A DNA stretch of 64,000 bases, from the NCBI RefSeq assembly GCF_900102165.1, contig NZ_FNBD01000002.1, positions 402,157 through 466,156 of the forward strand, given 5' to 3'. The stretch is from Cellulophaga baltica. GTDB lineage: Bacteria > Bacteroidota > Bacteroidia > Flavobacteriales > Flavobacteriaceae. Position numbers and translations under genes: made by a program. Numbering within the stretch: the stretch's first letter is position 1; every line of letters begins with the position of its first letter. The notes under the pieces are model-generated. The model saw only the letters and a program-made list of their open reading frames with translations. It was not told where the DNA came from and searched no databases. Positions 36,048-46,300 of this stretch are shown here, one piece after another.

Positions 36048-38939
36048 ATGACCAATCAAAACAAAATGGATCGTATTCCATTTTTTTTATTGTTTATTAT
36101 TTTTTTTGGAGTGCATACTTTTTCTCAAGCCCAAACAGGCTGTGCAGGATCTGATGCTTTACTAACAATTTGCAATAAAGACCAAGATCCATCGCTTCAA
36201 AATTTCGATTTATTTGATGCCCTGAATGACACACCACTTACCGGAGGTATTTGGTCTACTTCAAATCCGGCAAATTTTTACGCTTTTGATAGAACTACAG
36301 GAATTGTAAACCTTTGGAAAATTTTAAACTCGGGCACCCATACTTTTACGTATACCAATGATGCTTGTGGAGAATCTGCCAATGTTACTATTAACTTAGG
36401 AGGCTATTCAGGAGAAGATAACATAGATGGTAGCGCCAATGCCTGTAGCAATGAAATAGAAGTAAATATGCATCGCTTCTTAGGAAGTGAAGTTGCAGAC
36501 AAAATTCAAGATTTTAATGGACTATGGGAAGCGGTAACTCCTGAGGCCGTAAACTTTTTAGAAAGAAATATTTTCAATGCTTTTGGAGCGGGTCCTGGAG
36601 TATATGAATTTACATATACCGTAGCTGCTGTAGCTACTTGTCCATCAGAGCAATCTACCGTTATCTTAGAAGTACACCCTTCACCTAACCCAGGAACAGG
36701 ATTATCGCTAGCTGTTTGCGTCACTGATGATTTATCGGCCTATAGAAATTTGAACTTAAACAGTTATCTCGCTGCAGAAGATGCTAACGGAACTTGGTCT
36801 GAATCTGGTACAGGCCAACTAACAGATCTTTCTGATAATACCATAAATGTAGAGGAGATCAGAGATAATTTTGGATATGGGATCTATAATTTCAATTACA
36901 CCGTTTATCCTACGCACCCTGTATGTGACGAACAATTTTCTACAGTAGCAATTAGCATCCTTCCCACCTTATCTGGTAGCTTGGAAAGCCTTAACTATTG
37001 TATCGGGAGTCCATACACCATCGATATTACTTATGATAGTACGCTTCTACCCAATGGCAGATATCAAATGGGATATCTCGTAGATCCCGCTGATGGCCTC
37101 GTAAGAGCCGAAGACGTAATTATCACCCTAACTAATGGCGTAGGAAGCTTTGATGTAAATCCTTCGCTTGTTTCTACCAATGTATATAATACCGTAAGCA
37201 TTAGCTCCATTACGGGCTTTTTACCCTTGCGCAGTGTTTGTACTACTATTGATGTTTCGGAGACCACCTTTCTTGTTTCTAATTCGCAAATACAAATTGC
37301 AGAAGCTTGCCAAGACACCACTATTCCTGTGCAAATTTTAAATATTCTTGACACTACAGCGAGCTTAACCAACAGTCCGCATACCATCACGTATACGCTT
37401 ACAGCTCCCGATGGCGGAACAACTACAGAAACCATAGAAAACCTAGCTTTTTCTGCAGGGGCTGCTACTTTTGAAATTGCTGCTGAGCATGCAGGTCAGG
37501 ATGGAGAACATGAAGTAATGGTTACTATAGATAATGTCCTAGATGTAACCTGTAATTTACAAACCTTATTTAATGTGATTGCCACTCCAGATGCAATTAC
37601 ACTAACCTTACAGGTAGATAATTCTTGTAATGCTACAGAAATAAATGTGCTGGTAGCTGCTCCTATTTTACCTGATGGCATTTATAATGTTACCTATGAT
37701 GTAATTGAACAAAACACAGGAACTGTTGTTATTAATAATACCATTGCCTTTGCTGGTGGAACAGCTGATTATCAAGTTGATGTTGCCCCATTAGAGCAAG
37801 GTAATTATACCATAAGCGTACGAAGCATTCAAAATGACACTACGCCTTGTAGGACTATTTTTGAGTATGAAGAAACAGAAAATTTTGCCATAAAAGGCAT
37901 ACCAGATATCCCTATAGGAGAAAGCAATCAAACTTTTTGTATAAGCGAATACGATACCAACGGCCCTACGCTAGAGAACCTTGCTTTTACCGCCTCTGGA
38001 GACCCTCTGTTTTATGCTACGGAAACAAGTACTGATATTCTTAGTATTAGCACCCCACTGGCTCACAATGTCGCTTATTTTATAAGTACTATTAATAATG
38101 AAAATAATTGTGAAGGCACACAAAGATTACGTGTTTTAGTATCACTTACAGCACCTATAACCCCTACAACCAGCAATGCTACTCCATTTTTCTGTGGAGG
38201 AGATGCCGCAACCCTAGCTTCTGTAGATATTACCTTTAATGAAACAGCAATTGCTTGGTATGACGCCCCTGTAAATGGAAATTTATTGCCAGCTACTACG
38301 CTTTTAGAAGATGGCGTATCTTATTACGCGGCATCAGAGAATAGCCAAGGCTGTAGAAGCAGTGAACGACTGCTACTAACTCCAACCGTTTTTACGGTTA
38401 CACCACTTTCTTTGACTAGTACTGAATTTGACATTTGTGGCCTTGACAAGCCTACCATTTCAGATTTAAACAACTTAGCGGCTTTTGAAAATTATGAAAT
38501 TAGATGGTATGACTCTTTGGAAAGCACGTCTGCTATAAGTGAAACTGCGCTGCTAATACCTAATACGATGTACTATGCCGAAAATTATAATGAAGATACC
38601 GGATGTATAGCTCCAAATAGAACAGCCATTACCATAGATTTATCTGCATGTAATCCTGAAGATTATGACTTCTTTATTCCTGACGGGTTCTCACCTAATG
38701 GTGATGCTAGTAACGACCGTTATTTTATACCCAATATTGAAAAAATATTTCCGGCGTTTCAGTTAGAAATAAAAAATAGGTATGGCAGAACTCTTTTCAT
38801 GGGGAATATTCAAAACCCTGCATGGGACGGTACCATTAAAGGGAATAGTATCGCGCCAAACGGAGTATATTTTTACATCATACATTATAACAAAGAAGGT
38901 TTTGAGCCTAAACAAGGGAGATTATACCTCAACCGATAA
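36048..38939 (+). CDS. Secreted adhesin-like protein with type IX (type B) sorting domain
   Basis: A 963-residue exported protein. A signal peptide follows the start (IPFFLLFIIFFGVHTFSQ); the ATG at 36066 is an alternative start. The body consists of repeated Ig/PKD-like beta units with many paired cysteines (for example CAGSDALLTICNKDQDPS, CVTDDLSAYRNLNLN, CQDTTIPVQIL). The last ~90 residues form the gliding-motility-associated C-terminal domain (CHU_C): FIPDGFSPNGDASNDRYFIP, NRYGRTLF and APNGVYFYIIHYNKEG. That domain directs export by the type IX system (type B). It precedes the PorP/SprF gene, its expected partner for surface attachment. Confidence 0.92.
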   Translation: MTNQNKMDRIPFFLLFIIFFGVHTFSQAQTGCAGSDALLTICNKDQDPSLQNFDLFDALNDTPLTGGIWSTSNPANFYAFDRTTGIVNLWKILNSGTHTFTYTNDACGESANVTINLGGYSGEDNIDGSANACSNEIEVNMHRFLGSEVADKIQDFNGLWEAVTPEAVNFLERNIFNAFGAGPGVYEFTYTVAAVATCPSEQSTVILEVHPSPNPGTGLSLAVCVTDDLSAYRNLNLNSYLAAEDANGTWSESGTGQLTDLSDNTINVEEIRDNFGYGIYNFNYTVYPTHPVCDEQFSTVAISILPTLSGSLESLNYCIGSPYTIDITYDSTLLPNGRYQMGYLVDPADGLVRAEDVIITLTNGVGSFDVNPSLVSTNVYNTVSISSITGFLPLRSVCTTIDVSETTFLVSNSQIQIAEACQDTTIPVQILNILDTTASLTNSPHTITYTLTAPDGGTTTETIENLAFSAGAATFEIAAEHAGQDGEHEVMVTIDNVLDVTCNLQTLFNVIATPDAITLTLQVDNSCNATEINVLVAAPILPDGIYNVTYDVIEQNTGTVVINNTIAFAGGTADYQVDVAPLEQGNYTISVRSIQNDTTPCRTIFEYEETENFAIKGIPDIPIGESNQTFCISEYDTNGPTLENLAFTASGDPLFYATETSTDILSISTPLAHNVAYFISTINNENNCEGTQRLRVLVSLTAPITPTTSNATPFFCGGDAATLASVDITFNETAIAWYDAPVNGNLLPATTLLEDGVSYYAASENSQGCRSSERLLLTPTVFTVTPLSLTSTEFDICGLDKPTISDLNNLAAFENYEIRWYDSLESTSAISETALLIPNTMYYAENYNEDTGCIAPNRTAITIDLSACNPEDYDFFIPDGFSPNGDASNDRYFIPNIEKIFPAFQLEIKNRYGRTLFMGNIQNPAWDGTIKGNSIAPNGVYFYIIHYNKEGFEPKQGRLYLNR

Positions 38940-38978
38940 GCTATGCCAAATACCATTATAACCTTCAAAACCATTAGC

Positions 38979-39917
38979 ATGAAAAAATACTCCTTATATC
39001 TACTCTTACTCTTACTGATACCCTTTTTAGGGATGAGTCAGCAAGATCCTCAATACACACAATACATGTATAACATGAGTGTTATTAACCCTGCCTATAC
39101 TACTAATGATATAGGCTTAATTAATTTTGGGACCTTATATAGATCACAATGGAACTCTGTTGTCGGGGCCCCTAAAACGCTCACATTTTTTGCACATGCT
39201 GCTTTATCAGAAAAAATAGAAACAGGTATCTCATTTATATCTGATGATATTGGAGATGGTGCTGCCAAAGAAAATAATATCTATGCAGATTTTGCGTACA
39301 GCCTTAAACTCAATGAAAAAAGTGATCTTTCGCTAGGTTTAAAAGCAGGAATTACCAATTATGCCACAAATTTTAATGGGTTTAGACTTCCTGAACTACA
39401 AGACGATGCGGCCTTTGATGACCATATAAACAGTACATTTCCTAATATTGGTATAGGTGCTTTTTACCATAAAGATAAATTTTACTCGGGTATTTCTATT
39501 CCCAATCTACTGCACTCTAATCATATAGATAACAAAGATGGTATTAGCACTATCGGATCAGAAGAGGCGCATATTTTTATTACCGCAGGGTATGTATATG
39601 AACTTAACCCTTCTATAAAAATTAAACCATCAACCTTACTAAAAGCTGTAAATAACACGCCGCTGTCTGTAGATTTTTCTGTTAACGCGCTATTTAACGA
39701 TAAGTTGGAAGCTGGCCTAGCATATCGCTTAGACGATGCTGTTAGTGCCATGTTTAACATTCAAATATTATCAGGCGTTAGAGCTGGTTACGCTTATGAT
39801 TACACGTTATCAAATCTAGGAGAATTTAGTTCTGGATCTCATGAAATTTTCATTCTATTTAATTTGGACCTATTAGGCTTGAAAAAAGGCTATGATAAAT
39901 CCCCTAGATTTTACTAA
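38979..39917 (+). CDS. PorP/SprF-family type IX secretion outer-membrane protein
   Basis: A 312-residue outer-membrane barrel. The ATG at 38979 gives the signal peptide MKKYSLYLLLLLLIPFLGMSQ; the upstream ATG at 38943 would precede it by 12 residues and is rejected. The PorP/SprF hallmark follows: QDPQYTQYMYNMSVINPAYT and LYRSQWNSVVGAPKTLTFFA. SprF-like proteins are needed for display or tethering of type-B cargo encoded next to them. Upstream lies such a cargo (36048) and downstream an OmpA-type protein. Confidence 0.93.
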   Translation: MKKYSLYLLLLLLIPFLGMSQQDPQYTQYMYNMSVINPAYTTNDIGLINFGTLYRSQWNSVVGAPKTLTFFAHAALSEKIETGISFISDDIGDGAAKENNIYADFAYSLKLNEKSDLSLGLKAGITNYATNFNGFRLPELQDDAAFDDHINSTFPNIGIGAFYHKDKFYSGISIPNLLHSNHIDNKDGISTIGSEEAHIFITAGYVYELNPSIKIKPSTLLKAVNNTPLSVDFSVNALFNDKLEAGLAYRLDDAVSAMFNIQILSGVRAGYAYDYTLSNLGEFSSGSHEIFILFNLDLLGLKKGYDKSPRFY

Positions 39918-39923
39918 AAAGCT

Positions 39924-42050
39924 ATGAAAAAAACGACACTACTTTTAGTAATTATAGTATTCTTCAATATATTTTCAGCTTCCGCTCAAGATCAATTGAA
40001 ACGTGCTAATACTTATTTTGACCGAGCTTTTTATAGTGAAGCTATTCCGCTATACGAAGAAATTGCCGCTACAAATAAAACCGCTACCATTATAAAAAAT
40101 CTTGCTGATAGCTATTACAATACCTATCAAATGCCACAAGCAGCAAAATGGTATGCCTATCTGACTTCAATTTATGGCGGGACACTGCATGAAACCTACT
40201 TTTTTAAATATAGCGAATCTTTAAAAGCTACAGGAGAACTAAATAAATCTTTTGAAGTACTAACGGAGTACTACCAAGCAAAAGAAAACGCGGAGCAAGT
40301 AGCGAAATTAAAGTCAGATTTTAATTATTTAGAAAACATACAAGCTATTGGACCGCGATTTTCAATTGAAAATTTAGCATTAAACACTACAAACTCTGAA
40401 TTTGGAGCAGTACCAGTAGATGACCAAATTGTTTATACAGCATCGAAAAAAAAGGCGGCAAAAATTTACCGATGGAATAATCAGAACTATTTGGACTTAT
40501 ACCAACATTCTGTAAGTGAATTAATGTATGGCGATAGCATTAGTACAAGTTTTTCTACTGCCATAAATACCAAAATGCATGAAGGCACCTTTGCGATCAC
40601 TAAAGATAGAAACACGCTCTATTTTACACGTAATAACTTTATTAAAGGGAAAAAGAAAACAGATGCTAAAAAAGTATCTAACCTAAAAATATACCGTGCT
40701 ACACGTATAGATAGTGTATGGACCAATATTACAGCGCTACATTTTAATAGCGATGATTTTTCTAATGAACACCCAAGTCTTAGTAGTGATGAGAAAACCT
40801 TGTATTTTGCTTCAGACAGAAGTGGTGGTTTTGGTTCCTTTGATATTTATAAAGTAACTATTCAAGAAAATGATGTTTATACGGAACCCGAGAACCTTGG
40901 AAGTTTAATTAATACGGACAAAAAAGAACAGTTTCCTTTTGTCGATCAAAATGATAACCTATACTTTTCTTCAAACGGACATCCAGGATTTGGCCTACTT
41001 GATATTTTTATTTCAAAAAAAGACACCAATCAATTTCAGAAACCAGACAATATTGGGTATCCTGTGAATAGTAGTTATGATGATTTTAGCTATTTTCAAA
41101 ACGAAGACAAAGGCTTCTTTGCCTCCAATAGACCAGAAGGAAAAGGTAGCGATGACATCTATTCCTTTACCATTACAAAACCTTTAAAAATTGAAGCTTG
41201 TGCGCAAGTTATTACTGGAGTGGTGACAGACAGAACTACCAAACAACTACTCCCTTTTAGTACGGTACGCCTTCTTGATATTGATCATCATGAAATAGCC
41301 AAGATAATTACCAAAGAAGATGCTTCTTTTTCATTTGCAGTAAACTGCGAGGAGCAGTACCGTATTGAAGCTAAAAAAGAGCAGTACGAAGATAATTTTA
41401 AAGTGCTAAGAACTACCAAAGAGCGGAACGCGAAAATTGATGCTTCACTAAGCTTGTATGCTACTGCTGAAAAAGAGAAAGTAGCCCGTATTGCTCTTCA
41501 AGAAAAAGAGAAGCAAACGCTAGAAAAAGCAAAAACAGCACAAGAGAAAAAATTAAAAGAAGAAAAAGAAGCTGCTGAAGCTTTAGCTGCGCAAGAGAAA
41601 CAACATAAAGAAAAGGCAGAGAAAGAGAAGGCTGAGAATATTATCAAAACTATCAATACAGAAAAGGCAATCGTCAAAGAAAAAAATAGAACCGTTATTA
41701 AAACGGAAGCTATAAACTTTGATTACAGCATGTGGTACTTGCGTAGGGAAACCAGAGAACGTTTAGAAACTGTGGTAGCGACTATGAAAAATAACCCAAG
41801 TATCACCATTGAGATTGGTTCGCATACAGACCGCCGTGGAAATAACAATTATAATAAAGAACTGTCTCAAAAAAGAGCCAATAGTGTAAAAATATATTTA
41901 CTAGAAAAAGGAATTGCAGCAGAAAGAATCATTGCAAAAGGCTACGGAGAATCACAACCTATTATAGCATGTGCTACAGATGATGCTTGTTCTGAAGAAG
42001 AGCATGAATTAAATAGAAGGTGTGAATTTGTAATCGTAAAATGGGAATAA
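39924..42050 (+). CDS. OmpA-family protein with TPR, PD40 propeller and carboxypeptidase-regulatory domains
   Basis: A 708-residue exported protein, 6 nt after the PorP/SprF gene. Domains in order: signal peptide (ends SASAQD); TPR-like helices (about 25-130); a WD40-like/PD40 beta-propeller segment (HPSLSSDEKTLYFASDRSGG and EQFPFVDQNDNLYFSSNGH, about 285-415); a carboxypeptidase-regulatory beta sandwich (VITGVVTDRTTKQLLPFST); a charged KEK/EKAEK coiled coil (about 515-580); and the OmpA C-terminal peptidoglycan-binding domain (IEIGSHTDRRGNNNYNKELS, GYGESQPI). It resembles the PorE-type anchor of type IX machinery. Confidence 0.9.
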   Translation: MKKTTLLLVIIVFFNIFSASAQDQLKRANTYFDRAFYSEAIPLYEEIAATNKTATIIKNLADSYYNTYQMPQAAKWYAYLTSIYGGTLHETYFFKYSESLKATGELNKSFEVLTEYYQAKENAEQVAKLKSDFNYLENIQAIGPRFSIENLALNTTNSEFGAVPVDDQIVYTASKKKAAKIYRWNNQNYLDLYQHSVSELMYGDSISTSFSTAINTKMHEGTFAITKDRNTLYFTRNNFIKGKKKTDAKKVSNLKIYRATRIDSVWTNITALHFNSDDFSNEHPSLSSDEKTLYFASDRSGGFGSFDIYKVTIQENDVYTEPENLGSLINTDKKEQFPFVDQNDNLYFSSNGHPGFGLLDIFISKKDTNQFQKPDNIGYPVNSSYDDFSYFQNEDKGFFASNRPEGKGSDDIYSFTITKPLKIEACAQVITGVVTDRTTKQLLPFSTVRLLDIDHHEIAKIITKEDASFSFAVNCEEQYRIEAKKEQYEDNFKVLRTTKERNAKIDASLSLYATAEKEKVARIALQEKEKQTLEKAKTAQEKKLKEEKEAAEALAAQEKQHKEKAEKEKAENIIKTINTEKAIVKEKNRTVIKTEAINFDYSMWYLRRETRERLETVVATMKNNPSITIEIGSHTDRRGNNNYNKELSQKRANSVKIYLLEKGIAAERIIAKGYGESQPIIACATDDACSEEEHELNRRCEFVIVKWE

Positions 42051-42114
42051 AAAGGCGCTCTATTTAAAATTATAATCGATTGTTTCTTTTATCTTTAAGG
42101 TAAATTTTAAAGCA

Positions 42115-42432
42115 ATGGATATAAAGTTAGCTGAAATTCCTACCAAAGAGATTATTCCCGGTTATCACGGTAAATTGGTCCATACTAAAAATATGAGCTT
42201 GGCTTTTTGGGAGGTAGAAAAAGGGGCTATAGTTCCTGAACACTCTCATGTAAATGAGCAAGTAATGCAGGTTTTAGAAGGCGAATTTGAGTTTACCCTC
42301 AACGGCAAGACTAAAGTATATACTCCCGGGGAATTAGTCGTAATTGGCTCTTATATTCCACATAGTGGCAAAGCTTTAACCGCTTGCAAATTAATGGATG
42401 TATTTAGTCCCACTAGAGAAGAGTATAAGTAA
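42115..42432 (+). CDS. Cupin-domain protein
   Basis: A 105-residue single-cupin protein. Cupin motif 1 is VPEHSHVNEQVMQVLEGEFE (two His and Glu as metal ligands) and motif 2 is PGELVVIGSYIPHSG. The function cannot be read from this small fold. It sits 44 nt ahead of the SDR gene and may be co-transcribed with it. TATCTTTA about 20 nt upstream is a possible weak -7 element. Confidence 0.85.
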   Translation: MDIKLAEIPTKEIIPGYHGKLVHTKNMSLAFWEVEKGAIVPEHSHVNEQVMQVLEGEFEFTLNGKTKVYTPGELVVIGSYIPHSGKALTACKLMDVFSPTREEYK

Positions 42433-42476
42433 ACCCTTGAACTCCCAAAAGGGAGAAACCCCTAAAACCGTAATAC

Positions 42477-43262
42477 ATGAATATTTCCCTAAAAGGTAAA
42501 AAAGCCCTCATTGGGGGCAGTAGTGATGGCATTGGTAAAGCAATAGCTATACAACTTGCGGCGAGTGGCGCCAGTGTAACTTTGGTTTCTAGAAGCGAAG
42601 CTAAATTAAAAAACATTATTGCCAATCTTCCTACAGCAGAAGGGCAAACACATCAATACCTGCTTGTAGATTATACTGATTTTGAAGCCTACGCACTTCA
42701 ACTAGAAAGCTATTTTAACAGCAATACTATTGATATTCTCGTGAATAATACCCAAGGCCCCAGCGCAGGAAATACCTTGGAAAAGAATATAACAGATTAT
42801 CAGGCTGCTTTTGATCTTCTGTTTAAAACCACAGTATTCACGACAGCGCTTGCGCTAAAAAACATGATGAAAAATAAATGGGGACGCATCATTAACATTG
42901 CTTCCGTTTCAGTAAAAGAACCCCTCTCCTATTTGGCACTTTCTAATACCATTAGAGCCGCTGTGGTTACCTGGGGAAAATCTTTAGCGACAGATGTTGG
43001 TCCTTATCAAATTACCGTTAATAATATATTGACTGGTTATTTTGACACCAACCGCATTGCTCAACTGAATGCCACAAAAGCAAAACAATTAAAAATTTCA
43101 GAGGAAGAAGTACGCAACCAAATGGAGGCAAAGGTATCTCTACAACGAATTGGAAAACCAGAAGAATATGGCTATTTGGTTGCTTTTTTAGCATCAGACA
43201 ATGCGGCCTATATTACAGGAACTTCCATTCCTATTGATGGTGGTTTGTTAAAATCACTATAG
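42477..43262 (+). CDS. SDR-family oxidoreductase lacking the canonical YxxxK
   Basis: Short-chain dehydrogenase/reductase, 261 residues. The NAD(P)-binding motif is GGSSDGIGKAIAIQLA, followed by LVNNTQGPSAGN and the substrate region IINIASVSVKEPLSYLALSN. The active-site pattern Tyr-x-x-x-Lys is replaced: Tyr is followed by LALSN, so the usual lysine is Ser. This 'LxLSN' version is known in a diverged SDR branch that often carries FabG-like names. The C-terminal PIDGGLLKSL is normal. Substrate unknown. A short hairpin CTCCC-AAAA-GGGAG lies 22 nt upstream. Confidence 0.85.
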   Translation: MNISLKGKKALIGGSSDGIGKAIAIQLAASGASVTLVSRSEAKLKNIIANLPTAEGQTHQYLLVDYTDFEAYALQLESYFNSNTIDILVNNTQGPSAGNTLEKNITDYQAAFDLLFKTTVFTTALALKNMMKNKWGRIINIASVSVKEPLSYLALSNTIRAAVVTWGKSLATDVGPYQITVNNILTGYFDTNRIAQLNATKAKQLKISEEEVRNQMEAKVSLQRIGKPEEYGYLVAFLASDNAAYITGTSIPIDGGLLKSL

Positions 43263-43343
43263 GTTAAAACGCATACTGGAATTTTAATTGTTTACGTTTT
43301 AATAACCTTAACTCACTGAAAGCAGGGTTTCACTCAACGCTTA

Positions 43344-43377
43344 TTGTACCTAAATTTACCAAGTGGCATATTTGCCA
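43344..43377 (+). promoter_or_regulatory. Possible promoter and palindrome before the alpha-2-macroglobulin gene
   Basis: TTG (43344-43346) is followed after 20 nt by CATATTTG (43367-43374), a one-mismatch -7 element, 18 nt before the ATG. The -7 element overlaps the perfect inverted repeat TGGCA-TATT-TGCCA (43364-43377), which could serve as an operator. Confidence 0.4.
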
Positions 43378-43392
43378 TTCAACATTCATATT

Positions 43393-46300
43393 ATGAAACA
43401 AGCAACAGTATTTGTATTGATTATTTTATTCTCACATATAGCAGAAGCGCAAGGGAACAAAAATTCGTTTGAAACGCTTTGGAAAAAGGTAGCACAATTA
43501 GAACAAGAGGGACTTACGAAATCTGCTCTTAGTGTAGTTAGTTCTATTTCCGAAAAGGCAAAGAAAGAAAGCAATAATGCTCAAGTGGTTAAATCGCTTT
43601 TATTTTCAAGCAAATATTCATTAACCTTAGAGGAAGATGCGCAACTAAAAATTATCTCGGAGTTTAAATCTGAAATTGAAAAAGCAACAACGCCTACTAA
43701 AAACATACTAGAAAGCTATTTAGCTAACCTCTACTGGCAGTATTACCAACAAAACAGGTATCAATTTTACAACCGTACAGAAACCGAAGCGAAAGTAGAT
43801 ACTACAGATTTTAGAACTTGGGATTTAAATACCCTATTTTATGAGATAGCAATTCATTTTGACGCTTCCTTAGAGAATAACGAAGCGCTCAAAGAAATTC
43901 CTGTATCCGAGTTTGAAGTACTCTTAAACTCTCAAGACGGTTCAGATAAACTTAGACCTACGTTATACGATCTGTTAGCGCATACTGCCTTAAATTTTTA
44001 TAAGACCGATGAAAATAGCATTACAAGACCTGCCGATAAATTTGAAATAGATGATTCTGAGGTTTTATGTGAGAGTTATCAATTTATACATCATAAAATA
44101 AGTACTACTGATAAAACTTCACTGCAAGCAAAAGCATTACAACTTTATCAAGAGTTATTACAGTTTCATAGTACTGATAAAACATCAGATACCTATGTTA
44201 CTATTGATATTGAACGCCTTCACTTCATAAAGAATAATGCTGTTTTCTCAAATGTTGGTGACTTTTACCTTAACATTTTACAGAATTCTGCTGAACATAT
44301 TAAAGACCATGAGAATTGGAGTTTATATCAATATGAAATTGCTGCCTACTATGCTGAGTTAGCCAACACGTACCACGCGAAAACAAATGATGAACACCGC
44401 TGGAAAAATAAAGAGGCTTTAGCATTGTGTGATATACTTATAAAAAAGTATCCAAAAAACTTAGGTGCTCTTAAAAGTCAAAATCTTACAACAACCATTC
44501 TTAGCAAGCGTATACATTTAACCAATGAAGAATATATTCCTACAAATAAAACCTCTCGTCTATTAATTAATTATAAGAATATAGATGCCTTATCCGTAAC
44601 GGCGTATAAAATAGATCGGGATCAGTTTCAGGCACTCGAAGATGCTTATAAAATTGAAGAAAAAGTAGCGATTATAAAAAAATTGAAGGCCGTTAAGAAT
44701 TGGGACGCGAATCTTAAAAACGAAAACGACTACCAAAATCATGCTATAGAAATAGAAATTCCGACTTTAGCAAATGGTTATTACTTACTAGTGGCAAAGG
44801 ATAATAAACTCGACCAAAATTCTTTTGCGTATAGCGCATTAAACGTGACCGATCTAGTGCTTAGCGAGAATCAATTGAACGGAAACAATAGTTTCCAAGT
44901 AATTAACAGAAACAACGGCGCACCTATTTCTAATGCACAAGTACGCTTTACGTACCGAATTAATTATGATAATAAATACCTAAATAAAACATACACTTCT
45001 GATGAAAACGGAAATATAACCTTTGAAAAATCTGAGGACTATTGGACAGATGTACGTATAAAAGTTACGGCAGATAATGAGGTTGCTTATTTTACCGGAT
45101 TTTACATTAATCATAATTACTCTAGAAATAATGAAAAGCATACCTCTTACTCTACTTTTCTTTTCACTGATAGAAGTATTTATAGACCAGGACAACCTTT
45201 ATTTTTTAAAGGAATAGCTGTAGCAGATTCTGACTCGGAAAAATCTATTATTGCAGCCACAGACGTTACGGTTAAATTGCTTGATGCAAATTACCAAGAA
45301 GTAAGTAGCCAGAATTTTAAAACCAATGAATATGGCTCTTTTTCTGGAGAATTTATTTTACCCTCTAATGGCTTAACAGGAAATTTTAGTCTTCAGACCA
45401 GTAATAGCACATATGGATTAAATGGCAGTACTAACTTTTCTGTAGAAGAATACAAACGTCCAAAATCTGAAGTACACTTTAACCCTATTACGGAAACGTA
45501 TCGGGTAAATGATATGATTAAAGTACATGGAAAAGCAATGGCCTATGCAGGAAGTGCAATTTCAGATGCAAAAGTTACCTACCGTGTAAAACGTGCTGTA
45601 TATTATCCTAGATGGTATTACTGGTACCGTTCTTACCAAAACTATACGCCACAAGAAATAGCTTTTGGTGAAACCACTACGGATGCCTCTGGTAATTTTG
45701 AATTTGATTTTAAAGCTATTGTAGACCACAGTACTTCTGCAAAAAATTTACCTACGTTTAGTTACGAAGTTACGGCAGACATTACAGATATTAATGGTGA
45801 AACACATAGTACCGCCACCACTGTAAATGTAGGCTACCATGCTTTAAACGCAACTATTGCTGTGGCTGCTAGACTAGATAAAAATGCCAGTGAAAACAAG
45901 CTAGCCTTATATACCACTAATCTTAATGGCAAAACGGTTGCATCTTCAGGGACTTTAAAAATATACAAGTTACAAGCACCTTCTGCCGTATTAAGACCTA
46001 GACCATGGGCTGCGCCGGACTATGATTATTTTGGAAAAGAAAAATTTAAGTCATTATATCCACATGATGCTTATGCTAGTGAATATGATGCGAATACATG
46101 GGAAAATGCTGACTTGCTGTGGGAAACTCAATTCAATACGAGCAAAACAAACGAAGTTAGTTTGCCTAACCTCAAAAAATGGCAATCTGGGAAGTACCGT
46201 ATAGAATTAGCCACTACCGATAAATTTGGTCAACTAGTAGAAGAAAAAGTACAAACTACAGTCTATAGCTCTGATGATAAAAGCTTAGCAGATCAACAAA

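Noticed and set aside
42442..42455. Hairpin CTCCC-AAAA-GGGAG between the cupin and SDR genes.
   Set aside because: Too short and without a T run to be a terminator; no partner sequence suggests a switch.
43262..43306. Imperfect inverted repeat (GGTTAAAACG / CGTTTTAATAACC) after the SDR gene.
   Set aside because: Bulged, long loop and no T run; may be a weak 3' structure but is not strong enough to call a terminator.
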